33,190 bases of DNA, from assembly GCA_021778635.1 (NCBI GenBank), contig JAJYCD010000037.1, forward strand, positions 1 to 33,190. The letters are read 5' to 3'. The notes beneath the pieces are model-generated. The model was not told the DNA's origin. It saw only the letters and a list, made by a program, of their open reading frames with translations, and searched no databases. This stretch comes from Actinomycetes bacterium (lineage in GTDB: Bacteria; Actinomycetota; Actinomycetes; Actinomycetales; Cellulomonadaceae). The position numbers were made by a program, and so were the translations under genes. Numbering within the stretch: the first letter of the stretch is position 1; each line of letters starts with the position of its first letter. Below, piece by piece: positions 15,794 through 23,453 of the stretch.

Positions 15794-17011
15794 TCACCAG
15801 TCCTTCATCGTGCCGTCGAGAGTCCGGGCGACGGGCAGGTAGGCCTGCCGGTAGGGGAAGTGCGCGGCGGCCTTTTCGTCGACGTCGACACCGAGCCCCG
15901 GGGCCTCTCCCGGATGCAGGTAGCCGTCGGCAAGCTGGTAGCCGACGTGGAACACCTCGAACACCAGCGGGTCGTACCCCATGTGTTCCTGGATGGCGAT
16001 GTTCGTCGTCGCGAGACCGAGGTGGAGCGAGGCCGCCATGTTGATCGGGGAGACGTCCGAGGGGCCGTGGGGCGCCCCCTTCACCTGGTAGACCTCGGCG
16101 AAGGCGAGGACCTTGCGCAGGTGGGAGATGCCCCCGGCGTGCACGACCGCCATCCGGATGTAGTCGATCAGGCGTTCGCTGATCAGCTCGTGCGCATCCC
16201 AGATGGTGTTGAACACCTCGCCGATGGCCAGCGGGACCGTCGTGTGCTGACGGACGGCTCTCAGGAGGGTCTGGTTCTCGGCGGGGGTGACGTCCTCGAG
16301 CCAGAAGAGGTCGACGTCCTCGAGCGAGCGACCGAGTCGGCCCGCCTCGGTCGGGGTCAGGCGGTGGTGCACGTCATGGAGGAGCGTGAGCTCGGGCCCG
16401 ACGGCCTCTCGCACGCTCCGCAGCAGCTCGGGGGCGTGCCGAAGGTAGGCGCTGGTGTCCCAGCGCTCTTCGACCGGCCCCGCACCGCGCCCGGCCGGCT
16501 CGTAGCCACCGGGCGTGCGGGACACGCCGTACACCGTGTCGAGTCCCGGGACACCTGACTGCACGCGAACCGCCCGGAAGCCCTCGGCGCGTCGCACGGC
16601 GACGGAGTCGAGGAGCTCGGGCAGGGTCCACCCGGTCGCGTGCGTGTAGGCGAGGATCTTGTCGCGGACGGCTCCGCCGAGCAGCTGGTACACCGGCATG
16701 CCCGCGGCCTTGCCCTTGATGTCCCACAGCGCCATGTCGACAGCCCCGATGGCGGCCATGCCGATCGGCCCGCGTCGCCAGTACACCCCGCGGTAGAAGT
16801 ACTGCCAGGTGTCCTCGATCTTCTCGGCGTCGCGTCCGACGAGCGCAGGGACGAGGTGATCGCGCAGGTAGCTCGCCACCGCGAGCTCGCGGCCGTTGAC
16901 CGTCGCATCACCCCACCCGACGAGGCCGTCGCTCGTCGTCAGCTTCAGCGTGACGAAGTTGCGGCTGGGGCTCGTCACGATCACGTCGGCGTGGGTGATC
17001 GTCCTGGTCAT
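15794..17011 (-). CDS. manD: Mannonate dehydratase-like enolase-superfamily enzyme (ManD/RspA)
   Basis: Acid-sugar dehydratase of the mandelate-racemase/enolase fold, 405 residues from the chosen ATG. Expected residues are in place: metal ligands Asp213 ('HDVHH'), Glu239 ('WLEDV') and Glu265 ('IGEVF'); His215; His315 in '[10 protein letters not shown]'; Glu342 in 'QEHMGYD'; and Arg149/Tyr161. These correspond to Asp210, Glu236, Glu262, His212, Arg147 and Tyr159 of characterised ManD. The predicted reaction is D-mannonate (or a related aldonate) to 2-keto-3-deoxygluconate. ManD members differ widely in activity, so substrate is uncertain. ATG 17011 is preferred over ATG 17020 because it overlaps a leader ORF by ATGA. 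First enzyme gene of the leftward operon. Confidence 0.88.
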   Translation of the reverse strand: MTRTITHADVIVTSPSRNFVTLKLTTSDGLVGWGDATVNGRELAVASYLRDHLVPALVGRDAEKIEDTWQYFYRGVYWRRGPIGMAAIGAVDMALWDIKGKAAGMPVYQLLGGAVRDKILAYTHATGWTLPELLDSVAVRRAEGFRAVRVQSGVPGLDTVYGVSRTPGGYEPAGRGAGPVEERWDTSAYLRHAPELLRSVREAVGPELTLLHDVHHRLTPTEAGRLGRSLEDVDLFWLEDVTPAENQTLLRAVRQHTTVPLAIGEVFNTIWDAHELISERLIDYIRMAVVHAGGISHLRKVLAFAEVYQVKGAPHGPSDVSPINMAASLHLGLATTNIAIQEHMGYDPLVFEVFHVGYQLADGYLHPGEAPGLGVDVDEKAAAHFPYRQAYLPVARTLDGTMKDW

Positions 17012-17094
17012 CGGGAGCATCCGCTCGAGGTCGGCCGGTGGTCATCGGGCGCGCGGCTGGCCTCGTCTGAGGTCCGGGGGGAGAGGAAGGACAT
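17008..17094 (-). CDS. Short leader ORF upstream of manD
   Basis: 28 codons beginning '[19 protein letters not shown]', preceded by GGAG 6 nt before its ATG. Its TGA overlaps the manD ATG (ATGA). The manD start itself has no evident ribosome binding site, so translation of this leader may deliver ribosomes to manD. A similar leader precedes the opposite operon at 18589. No function is claimed for the peptide. Confidence 0.4.
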   Translation of the reverse strand: MSFLSPRTSDEASRAPDDHRPTSSGCSR

Positions 17095-17129
17095 GGCGCG
17101 CTCCGTTTGCTTCGTGAGGGACGAGCAAC

Positions 17130-17158
17130 ATCGTGCGCAACTTGTACAATCTTGTCAA
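17130..17158 (-). promoter_or_regulatory. Promoter and LacI operator of the manD operon
   Basis: On the minus strand, TTGACA (17153-17158) and CACGAT (17130-17135) are separated by 17 bp. The palindrome TTGTACAA (17142-17149) sits in the spacer. The same elements at the same spacing occur at 18514-18542, so both are probably bound by the LacI protein encoded between them. Confidence 0.7.
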
Positions 17159-17354
17159 GTGTTTGCACAACGAGGAGGGCGATGAACCTCTACAGTGACG
17201 GTGGGCGACCGGACTGTGGTCGACGGGGCGAGGTGGGGGTCGATGACCGTGCGCACGGAGGTTCTCGGCCGGATCGGTGTGACGTCGTCCGTACGGCCGC
17301 GTTCATGAGCCCTGGTGAGCGCCGCATCGCCGAGACCACCGAGGTGGAGTCCTG
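17159..17354. other. Upstream region of the first lacI gene
   Basis: About 200 bp between the manD promoter and the regulator. GAGGTGGAG at 17341-17349 is the ribosome binding site for lacI. No clear rightward promoter was found, so lacI may be expressed from a weak promoter here, perhaps under the nearby operator. Confidence 0.4.
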
Positions 17355-18350
17355 ATGGCTGCCCTGCTGACCGATGTCGCCAAGCGTGCCGGTGTCTCCC
17401 TGGCCACCGCCTCCCGCGCCTTCGGAGAACCCGACAGGGTGGCGGCGGCGACGCGTGATCGTGTGCTCGCGGCGGCCGCGGAGCTGGGCTACGCCGCACC
17501 GTCCAACGTGGCAGGCCGGACGTTCGGTGTCATCGTCCCCGACATCTCGAACGCCGTGTTCGCGGCTCTCGTGAAGTCCATGCAGAGCCAGGCGTGGCAC
17601 GGGCGGCACCGCATGCTGCTCAGCGACACGAACGAGGACACATCCCGCGAGCGCGAGCTCTTGACCATGTCGCGCGGCATCGACGGTGTCATCCTGTGCT
17701 CCCCTCGGCTGCCGGCGCGCGAGATCCGGGACCTGCTCGGCGGCACGCCGATGGTCGTGATCAACCGTGAGGTCGACGCGACGACCTGCCTGCTGCTCGA
17801 GGCGGACCAGGGTCTGCGTCAGGCCGTCGAGCACCTGGCGGCACTCGGGCATCGGGTGATCGCCTACGTGAACGGGCCCGCCTCGTCGTGGGCGAACGAC
17901 GCCCGGCGGCGAAGCGTCGAGCAGGCGGCGGCCTCGTGCTCGGTCGAGGTCCTCGCGATCGGAAACCAGGAGGCCACCGTGCACGGCGGTCTTGCCGCCG
18001 CCGCGTCTGTCGCGGCCACACGCGCGACCGCGGTCATCGCCTACAACGACCTGGTCGCGCTCGGTCTGCGCTCGGGGCTGCGGCACCTGGACATCGACTG
18101 CCCCGGCGACATCAGCGTCATCGGGATCGACGACCTCGATGTCGCGGCGGCGTCTGAGCCGGAGCTGACCTCGGTGCGCGTCGCGATCGAGCACGGGGGC
18201 TCGCTCGCGCTGGAGCTCCTCATCGAGCGCATCTCGGGCAGGCCGTCCGCGCCGGGTGTCATCCGTCTCGACTCGCAGCTGATCGTTCGCCGCTCGACGG
18301 CTGTCGCCCGGGTGCGCGACGCGTCCCTGGTGAGCCGCCTCCGCCCGTAG
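17355..18350 (+). CDS. LacI-family transcriptional regulator of the sugar-acid operons
   Basis: 331 residues. The N-terminal HTH and hinge helix are typical ('TDVAKRAGVSLATASRAFGE', about 6-25, then 'AAAELGYAAPSNVAGRT' near 40-57). The periplasmic-binding-protein-like ligand domain runs to the end ('GVIVPDISNAVFAALV' near 58, 'ISVIGIDDLDVAAASEPELT' near 255). The gene sits between two opposite operons that share a promoter-embedded TTGTACAA palindrome. The likely effector is the imported sugar acid or a pathway intermediate. Confidence 0.92.
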   Translation: MAALLTDVAKRAGVSLATASRAFGEPDRVAAATRDRVLAAAAELGYAAPSNVAGRTFGVIVPDISNAVFAALVKSMQSQAWHGRHRMLLSDTNEDTSRERELLTMSRGIDGVILCSPRLPAREIRDLLGGTPMVVINREVDATTCLLLEADQGLRQAVEHLAALGHRVIAYVNGPASSWANDARRRSVEQAAASCSVEVLAIGNQEATVHGGLAAAASVAATRATAVIAYNDLVALGLRSGLRHLDIDCPGDISVIGIDDLDVAAASEPELTSVRVAIEHGGSLALELLIERISGRPSAPGVIRLDSQLIVRRSTAVARVRDASLVSRLRP

Positions 18351-18357
18351 CGGGCGG
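18341..18357 (+). terminator. Short hairpin at the end of the first lacI gene
   Basis: CCGCCCG and CGGGCGG flank the TAG stop codon as a perfect 7-bp inverted repeat with a 3-nt loop. There is no T-run, so its strength as a terminator is uncertain. Confidence 0.4.
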
Positions 18358-18513
18358 CGCGTTCACCCCGTGAACCGCGCCCGGTTCCCGCGGCGGTGCT
18401 CCGCAGGGGGTCGAGTTCGGCGCCCGTGGCGACGGCTCGAGCGATGTCGCGCGCACACGGCGGCTCGTGGCGGGCGTGGTGCGACCTCGCGGTGAGAGGT
18501 GCGCTGCAAGACA
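18358..18513. other. Intergenic stretch before the second operator
   Basis: About 155 bp without a recognisable gene, leading into the promoter at 18514. Nothing further seen. Confidence 0.5.
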
Positions 18514-18542
18514 TTGACAAACTTGTACAAGGCCTGCAGGAT
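18514..18542 (+). promoter_or_regulatory. Promoter and LacI operator of the dehydrogenase-importer operon
   Basis: TTGACA (18514-18519), 17 bp, CAGGAT (18537-18542), with the perfect palindrome CTTGTACAAG (18522-18531) in the spacer. The layout copies the manD promoter. The predicted transcription start is at about 18549, which is the A of an ATG opening a 9-codon frame ending at 18578 (MDLANATKR). Whether that frame is translated is unknown. Confidence 0.7.
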
Positions 18543-18588
18543 CGGGACATGGATCTCGCCAACGCAACGAAGCGCTGAGGAATCGCCC

Positions 18589-18684
18589 ATGTCTCCCACC
18601 CTGCTCCCCGACTCTCCGGCCGATCGCGGCCGGTGCCGGCCGACCCGGTCCGACGCCCATGTCCCGTGGCGCGCGCGCTCATGA
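18589..18684 (+). CDS. Short leader ORF upstream of the 2-hydroxyacid dehydrogenase
   Basis: 31 codons beginning 'MSPTLLPDSPADRGRC', with GAGGA 7 nt before the ATG. Its TGA overlaps the dehydrogenase ATG (ATGA). As at manD, the enzyme start has no clear ribosome binding site of its own. The two leaders are similar in length and both start with MS followed by Leu/Pro-rich residues, but are not convincingly homologous. Confidence 0.4.
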   Translation: MSPTLLPDSPADRGRCRPTRSDAHVPWRARS

Positions 18685-19673
18685 AGGTCGTCGTCGCCGA
18701 CGCGAACCTCGTGCCGCACCGGAGCCTGCTGGAGTCGCACGTGCCCGCCGGCACCTCGACCGTCTGGGTCGACGCGGCTGACGAGCGAGCCCTGCTGGCG
18801 GAGCTCCGGGAGGCCGATGTCCTGGTCGGAACGCGCTTCACAGCGGCGATGGGCGCCGGCGCGCCCCGCCTGAGGCTCGTGGGTGTCGCGGGTGCCGGGT
18901 ACGACGGCATCGACCTGGCGGCGTTGCCCGCAGGTGCTGTGTGCACGAACACCTTCCATCACGAGAGGTCGATCGCGGAGTTCGTCGCGGCGTCGCTCGT
19001 CGTCCTGCGCCGCGGACTCCTGCGGCAGGACTCCGCGCTGCGCCGCGGAGTCTGGTCCTCCTCCGTCTACGACCCGACCGTCGTGCCCGCGCAGACCCTC
19101 GAAGGCGCGATCGTCACGTTCCTCGGGTTTGGGCACATCGGGGCGGCGGCCTGGCGGCTCCTGCAGGCGTTCGGCACGGAGGGCATCGCACTCACCCGCA
19201 CGGGCAGCGTGGACGCCCGCGCGCTGAACCTGCGATGGTCCGCCGACACGACCGGTCTGCACGATGCGCTCGCCGAGAGCGACGTCCTCGTCGTCAGCGT
19301 TCCCCTGCGGCCCGAGACGACCGGGATCATCAGCCGCCGGGAGCTCACGCTCCTGGGCCCCGCTGGGCTGCTGGTCAACGTCTCGCGGGGGCCGGTCGTC
19401 GACGAAGGGGATCTCTTCGCGTCCCTGACGGACGGCACGATCGGCGGCGCGGCGCTGGACGTCTGGTACAGCTACCCGGCTGCGGACGGGCGCGGGGAGC
19501 CGAGCACGGAGCCCTTCGGACGTCTCGGCAACGTGTTGATGACCCCGCACAGCTCCGGCGTCACCGCGAACACGTTCCGTGCGCGGGCACTGGACATCGC
19601 CGACAACATCGTGCGGCTGCACGAGGGACTCCCGCTGCACAACGTCGTCAGCGCAGAGCCCCGCCAGCAATGA
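18681..19673 (+). CDS. D-isomer-specific 2-hydroxyacid dehydrogenase family protein
   Basis: NAD(P)-dependent reductase of 2-keto acids, 330 residues. The Rossmann motif 'LGFGHIGAAAWRLL' lies at 148-161, the substrate-binding Arg236 in 'NVSRGPVVDE', and the catalytic His290 in 'MTPHSSG'. The canonical Glu of 'LDVFExEP' is absent: the sequence reads 'LDVWYSYP' (259-266), a feature of a side branch of the family. ATG 18681 is chosen because it overlaps the leader ORF; an in-frame upstream start at 18633 lacks support. It leads the importer operon, so it probably acts on a product of the imported compound. Confidence 0.85.
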   Translation: MKVVVADANLVPHRSLLESHVPAGTSTVWVDAADERALLAELREADVLVGTRFTAAMGAGAPRLRLVGVAGAGYDGIDLAALPAGAVCTNTFHHERSIAEFVAASLVVLRRGLLRQDSALRRGVWSSSVYDPTVVPAQTLEGAIVTFLGFGHIGAAAWRLLQAFGTEGIALTRTGSVDARALNLRWSADTTGLHDALAESDVLVVSVPLRPETTGIISRRELTLLGPAGLLVNVSRGPVVDEGDLFASLTDGTIGGAALDVWYSYPAADGRGEPSTEPFGRLGNVLMTPHSSGVTANTFRARALDIADNIVRLHEGLPLHNVVSAEPRQQ

Positions 19674-19735
19674 ACGTCGTCATACCCGCCCGGACGGACG
19701 TCAGCACTCAACGAGAAGGCACGAGGTAGACAACC

Positions 19736-20989
19736 ATGAAGTGGACGAAGACATCGACGGCGATCGCGATCGCCGGAGCAGTCGGCATGGCACTGGCAGG
19801 TTGCTCCGGTGGCAGCTCGACTGGTGGGTCGAGCACGAGCGGGGCGCCCGTCACCCTGCGCTTCGCCGCCGTCACCCTGACCGAGGCCGGTCGCGGTCCG
19901 GCCCTCAAGGCGTGGCTGCAGGAGTTCAACGACAGTCAGAACAAGATCAAGGTCGTCCCCGACGGGATCCCGTTCGCCACGTTCGCGCAGACCGTCCTCA
20001 CCCAGATGGGTGCGGGGTCGGGTCCCGACCTGATCCGCTTCGACATCTCGACCTTCGAGCAGGCCGCGGCATCGAACCTCCTGGCGCCCCTCGACAGCAT
20101 GATCGACGCCAGCAAGTACGACCTCATCAAGGGCCCCGACAGCTACAACATCGTCAACGGCAAGCGGTACGGGTTCAGCTTCGACACCACGAGCTACGCG
20201 CTCATCTACAACAAGGACCTGATCTCCACACCGCCGACCACGTTCGACGAGCTGCTCGCCACCGCGAAGGCGGCGACGAAGAACGGCGTCTACGGAATGG
20301 CGTTCCGGCAGACCGCAGCCGAAGAGCCCGGCATGATGCAGGACCTGTTCAACTACGTCTACGGATACGGTGGCGACTTCGGCGACGGTCACAAGCTGAC
20401 CCTCAACTCTCCGAAGGTCGTCCAGGGTCTCGAGGCCTACCAGAAGCTCTACGACGCCAACGTCATCCCCAAGGGCGCGAGCGCGGCAACCTACCGGCAG
20501 ATGTTCGGCCAGAACAAGGTCGCCATCAACATCGACAACGGCGGCGTACCGTCGATCCTCCTCGGGGAGAACCCGAACCTGCACCTCGGGGCGGCGCCGG
20601 ACCCGTTCCCGGTCAAGGCCCAGGGCGGTATTCTCACCCCCCTCGCGATCAACGCGGCGAGCCCCCACCAGGCGGAGGCCGCGACCTTCATCAAGTGGAT
20701 GCTCGAGCCGGCCAACCAGGTCAAGCTGCAGCAGATCATGGGTGCGGAGAGCGTCGCGACCCACACGACGCGCAGCGCCGCCGAGCTCGCGAAGGCTCCG
20801 TACCTGAAGGTCTTCGACGACCTGGTCGCGACCGCCAAGCCGCAGCTCATCAACGGGTTCGCCGCCAAGACGCCCGACATCGACAAGATCATCGTCGACC
20901 AGGTGCTCAGTGCGCTGCAGGGGCAGCAGACGATGCAAGCGGCGATGGACAAGGCGCAGCAGCTGGCCACGGCAGTGGTTTCGGGCTGA
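19736..20989 (+). CDS. Sugar ABC transporter substrate-binding lipoprotein (importer 1)
   Basis: Extracellular solute-binding protein family 1, 417 residues, lipid-anchored outside the membrane. A basic N-terminus and hydrophobic signal lead to the lipobox LAGC, with Cys23, then a Ser/Gly-rich tether. The mature protein has family features such as 'GSGPDLIRFDISTFEQAAAS', 'YGFSFDTTSYALIYNKDL' and 'EAATFIKWMLEP'. It follows the hydroxyacid dehydrogenase and precedes two permease genes. It delivers the ligand, probably a sugar acid or oligosaccharide. Confidence 0.93.
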   Translation: MKWTKTSTAIAIAGAVGMALAGCSGGSSTGGSSTSGAPVTLRFAAVTLTEAGRGPALKAWLQEFNDSQNKIKVVPDGIPFATFAQTVLTQMGAGSGPDLIRFDISTFEQAAASNLLAPLDSMIDASKYDLIKGPDSYNIVNGKRYGFSFDTTSYALIYNKDLISTPPTTFDELLATAKAATKNGVYGMAFRQTAAEEPGMMQDLFNYVYGYGGDFGDGHKLTLNSPKVVQGLEAYQKLYDANVIPKGASAATYRQMFGQNKVAINIDNGGVPSILLGENPNLHLGAAPDPFPVKAQGGILTPLAINAASPHQAEAATFIKWMLEPANQVKLQQIMGAESVATHTTRSAAELAKAPYLKVFDDLVATAKPQLINGFAAKTPDIDKIIVDQVLSALQGQQTMQAAMDKAQQLATAVVSG

Positions 20990-21009
20990 TCGAGGTCCGC
21001 AACGGTCGA

Positions 21010-21048
21010 GCTGGTGCAGGTGCGGCGCTGCGGCCCACCTGCACCAGC
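21010..21048 (+). terminator. Hairpin between binding-protein and permease genes of importer 1
   Basis: Perfect 13-bp inverted repeat (21010-21022 with 21036-21048) and a 13-nt loop. It lies between the binding-protein stop and the permease start. Such hairpins commonly protect or partly terminate the upstream message, giving more binding protein than permease. An equivalent hairpin follows the second binding protein. Confidence 0.6.
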
Positions 21049-21115
21049 CCGACCCGGCAGCAGCCGGGACCTGCTCACCCGCAACGAGGCGGTGGCAGAG
21101 ACGAGAGGAAGACCG

Positions 21116-22072
21116 ATGGTGACCGTATCGACCCGCGTGGATGGTGATCCGTCGACGCGGCACGGCGCTGAGAAGCGCCGGAAGAGTCCGCTCGGCAGCA
21201 GGTGGACGCCCTACCTCTTCGCGGCACCCGCGGTGATCTACCTCGTGGTCTTCCAGGCGTTCCCTCTGATTCAGGAGCTGCGCTTCAGCTTCACCCGCAC
21301 CTCTCTCTACACACCCAACGACAACGTCTGGGTCGGGCTCGCGAACTACCTCAGCGTGATCGGCAGCTCGACGTTCCACCAGACGGTGCAGGTGACGATC
21401 GTCTACGTCGTGGTCTGCGTCGTCGGCGCGGTGGGCGTCGGGCTCGGCACCGCCTTGCTGCTCAACGGCGAGTTCCGCGGACGTGGCGTCGCCCGAGCAC
21501 TCATGGCGATCCCGTGGGCTGCGCCGGCCGTCGCCGTCGCACTCATAGCGACGTGGATGCTGAATGCTCAGTACGGCGTCGTCAACCGGTTGCTGGCTGC
21601 GGTGGGACTTGCCGTACCCGGCGGGCTCATCCTGGAGAGCCCTGGCCGTGCCCTGCCGGCGATCCTCGTCACCACCATCTGGGAGCTGTTCCCGTTCTGC
21701 TCGGTCGTGATGCTCGCGGCTCTGCAAGGCGTCCCCCAGGAGGTCAGGGAGGCGGCGACCATGGACGGCGCGGGGCCGTGGTGGTCGTTCCGGGTCGTGA
21801 CCTGGCCGGTGATCCGGCCGACAGTCGACCTGTTGGTGCTCCTGATGACCATCTGGTCGATCCGTCGCTTCGAGCTGATCTGGCTGATGACGCAAGGAGG
21901 GCCCGTCGGCACCACGAACACGCTCGTGATCGACCTCTACTCCACCGGGTTCCAGCTCTTCGACCTCGGGAAGGCTGCGGCGATCGGCATGGTGGGCCTG
22001 GTCGTCTCCTTGGTCGTCGTCATCGCGGGCAGGTTCGTCAGCCGCCGTGCCGAGCAGGAGGTCTCCCGATGA
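21116..22072 (+). CDS. Sugar ABC transporter permease (importer 1, MalF-like)
   Basis: 318 residues with about six membrane segments (first 'PYLFAAPAVIYLVVFQAFPL', about 31-50). The cytoplasmic EAA loop 'EVREAATMDGAGPWWSFRVV' lies near residue 210 and docks the ATPase. ATG 21116 follows GAGAGGAAG. It overlaps the second permease by ATGA. No ATPase gene is present locally. Confidence 0.93.
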   Translation: MVTVSTRVDGDPSTRHGAEKRRKSPLGSRWTPYLFAAPAVIYLVVFQAFPLIQELRFSFTRTSLYTPNDNVWVGLANYLSVIGSSTFHQTVQVTIVYVVVCVVGAVGVGLGTALLLNGEFRGRGVARALMAIPWAAPAVAVALIATWMLNAQYGVVNRLLAAVGLAVPGGLILESPGRALPAILVTTIWELFPFCSVVMLAALQGVPQEVREAATMDGAGPWWSFRVVTWPVIRPTVDLLVLLMTIWSIRRFELIWLMTQGGPVGTTNTLVIDLYSTGFQLFDLGKAAAIGMVGLVVSLVVVIAGRFVSRRAEQEVSR

Positions 22073-22899
22073 GGAAGAACCCGATCGGGACCACCGCGCG
22101 CGTCGTCGGCGTGCTCGTCGCGCTCGGTCTTGCGGTGTTCCCGCTGTACTGGATGTTCGTCACGTCGTTGACGAGCGACCACAACTTGTTCGGCAATCAC
22201 GTCCAGCTCTTGCCGGACCTCTCGCGGATCGGTGTCTACGCGCACGCGCTGGTCAGCCAGGACGTCGTGCGGTGGTTGCGGAACAGTCTGATCATCGCGG
22301 CGGGGACCTGCCTCCTCTCGATCGGCCTCGCCGTCCCGGTCGGCTATGCCCTCTCCCGGTTCTCGTTCAGAGGGAAGGGCTCCGTCGCCCTGGGGCTGTT
22401 CCTCACGCAGATGCTGCCGGAGGCCCTGCTGGTCGTGCCGCTCTTCGCCTTCTTCCGCACCCTGGGACTCATCGACTCCCTGCCGGGCCTGATCCTCGCC
22501 GACACCGCCTTCGTGCTGCCGATCGTGGCGTTCATCCTCAAAGGGGCGATCGATGGCATCCCGCGGGAGCTCGAGGAGGCGGCCCGCGTCGACGGGTGCC
22601 GGCCGTTGGACGTCCTGACCCGGATCAACCTCCCGCTGATCGCGCCCTCGGTGGCGGCGGGCGCGGTGATCGCCTTCTTCAGCGGGTGGAACGAGTACGT
22701 CTTCGCCGTCACGTTCGTCTCGGACCCGTCGAAGCAGCCGGCCTCGGTCGGCGTCGCGAGCTTCATCGGTGAGCTGAGCACACCGACCCAGACGCTGATG
22801 GCCGTCGCGCTCATGTACACCCTGCCCGCGGTCGTCTTCTACCTGATCGCGCAACGGCACGTGGTCGCCGGGATGACGGCCGGCGGCGTGAAGGGCTGA
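22069..22899 (+). CDS. Sugar ABC transporter permease (importer 1, MalG-like)
   Basis: 276 residues with six membrane segments and the EAA loop 'ELEEAARVDGCRPLDVLTRI' near residue 165. The C-terminus 'AGMTAGGVKG' is typical of MalG-type permeases. The start lies in the ATGA overlap with the first permease; longer in-frame readings upstream lie inside that gene and are not credible. Last gene of the operon that begins at 18.5 kb. Confidence 0.93.
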   Translation: MRKNPIGTTARVVGVLVALGLAVFPLYWMFVTSLTSDHNLFGNHVQLLPDLSRIGVYAHALVSQDVVRWLRNSLIIAAGTCLLSIGLAVPVGYALSRFSFRGKGSVALGLFLTQMLPEALLVVPLFAFFRTLGLIDSLPGLILADTAFVLPIVAFILKGAIDGIPRELEEAARVDGCRPLDVLTRINLPLIAPSVAAGAVIAFFSGWNEYVFAVTFVSDPSKQPASVGVASFIGELSTPTQTLMAVALMYTLPAVVFYLIAQRHVVAGMTAGGVKG

Positions 22900-23392
22900 G
22901 CGGTCGGCGCCGCTGACCGGTCGCCTCGGCATCAGCGCTCCGCACTCGCAGTCCTCGCGGGTCATCTCGCCGTCGCACCCGTCCTCGTCCACGCGCCTTC
23001 GCACGCGCGGGAGCAGGCCCGGCGATCGTCGGCTTCCGGCGCGCGCTGGGCCCGCCTTCACGCGCGCGGGAGCAGGGTCCGCCCGGTGATCCTTCCGCGC
23101 ACCCCGTCCGCGCGTGCGCATCCAGCACCGCCGGCACCGGCGCGGCCAGGACCTGGGCGGTCGCCGGCCGCTGATCACCTGCCTCCGTGCAGGGCGACCT
23201 GCAGCGAGACCCCGCGTGCAGTGCCAGGCAGCCGTCTGTCGCTCCACGTCGCGCGCCCCGACCGCCACGGCGTCTTGCCGCGCGTCGTCCGCCTTCCACG
23301 CGTGCGGGCGGCGTCGCCCTCCACCGTGCGGGACCGGACGTCGGACGACGTCGGACCCGGCTCGAGCTGACTCGTCGATCCGGGGCGCCTTC
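22900..23392. other. Intergenic region between the two sugar loci
   Basis: About 490 bp without a credible gene. It contains three related GC-rich motifs of the form CGCCTTC followed by an ACGCG-rich, GGG-ended stretch (around 22997, 23053 and 23288). The first two continue with GGAGCAGG. These could be worn repeats or hairpins. Nothing else seen. Confidence 0.45.
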
Positions 23393-23442
23393 TTGACAGG
23401 GCTGGAGTCGGCGGGCACGATAACGCCAACGACAAAACGATT
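23393..23442 (+). promoter_or_regulatory. Promoter and putative operator of the second lacI gene
   Basis: TTGACA (23393-23398), 17 bp, CACGAT (23416-23421). AAACGATT at 23435-23442, between the -10 and the ATG at 23454, matches the AANCGNTT core of many LacI-family operators, suggesting autoregulation. It differs from the TTGTACAA operator of the other locus, so the two regulons look separate. Confidence 0.6.
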
Positions 23443-23453
23443 GGGCACCCAGC

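Noticed and set aside
19472-21895. 807-codon minus-strand frame opposite importer 1
   Set aside because: Covers three well-supported genes in antisense; the translation is His/Arg/Asp-rich shadow sequence.
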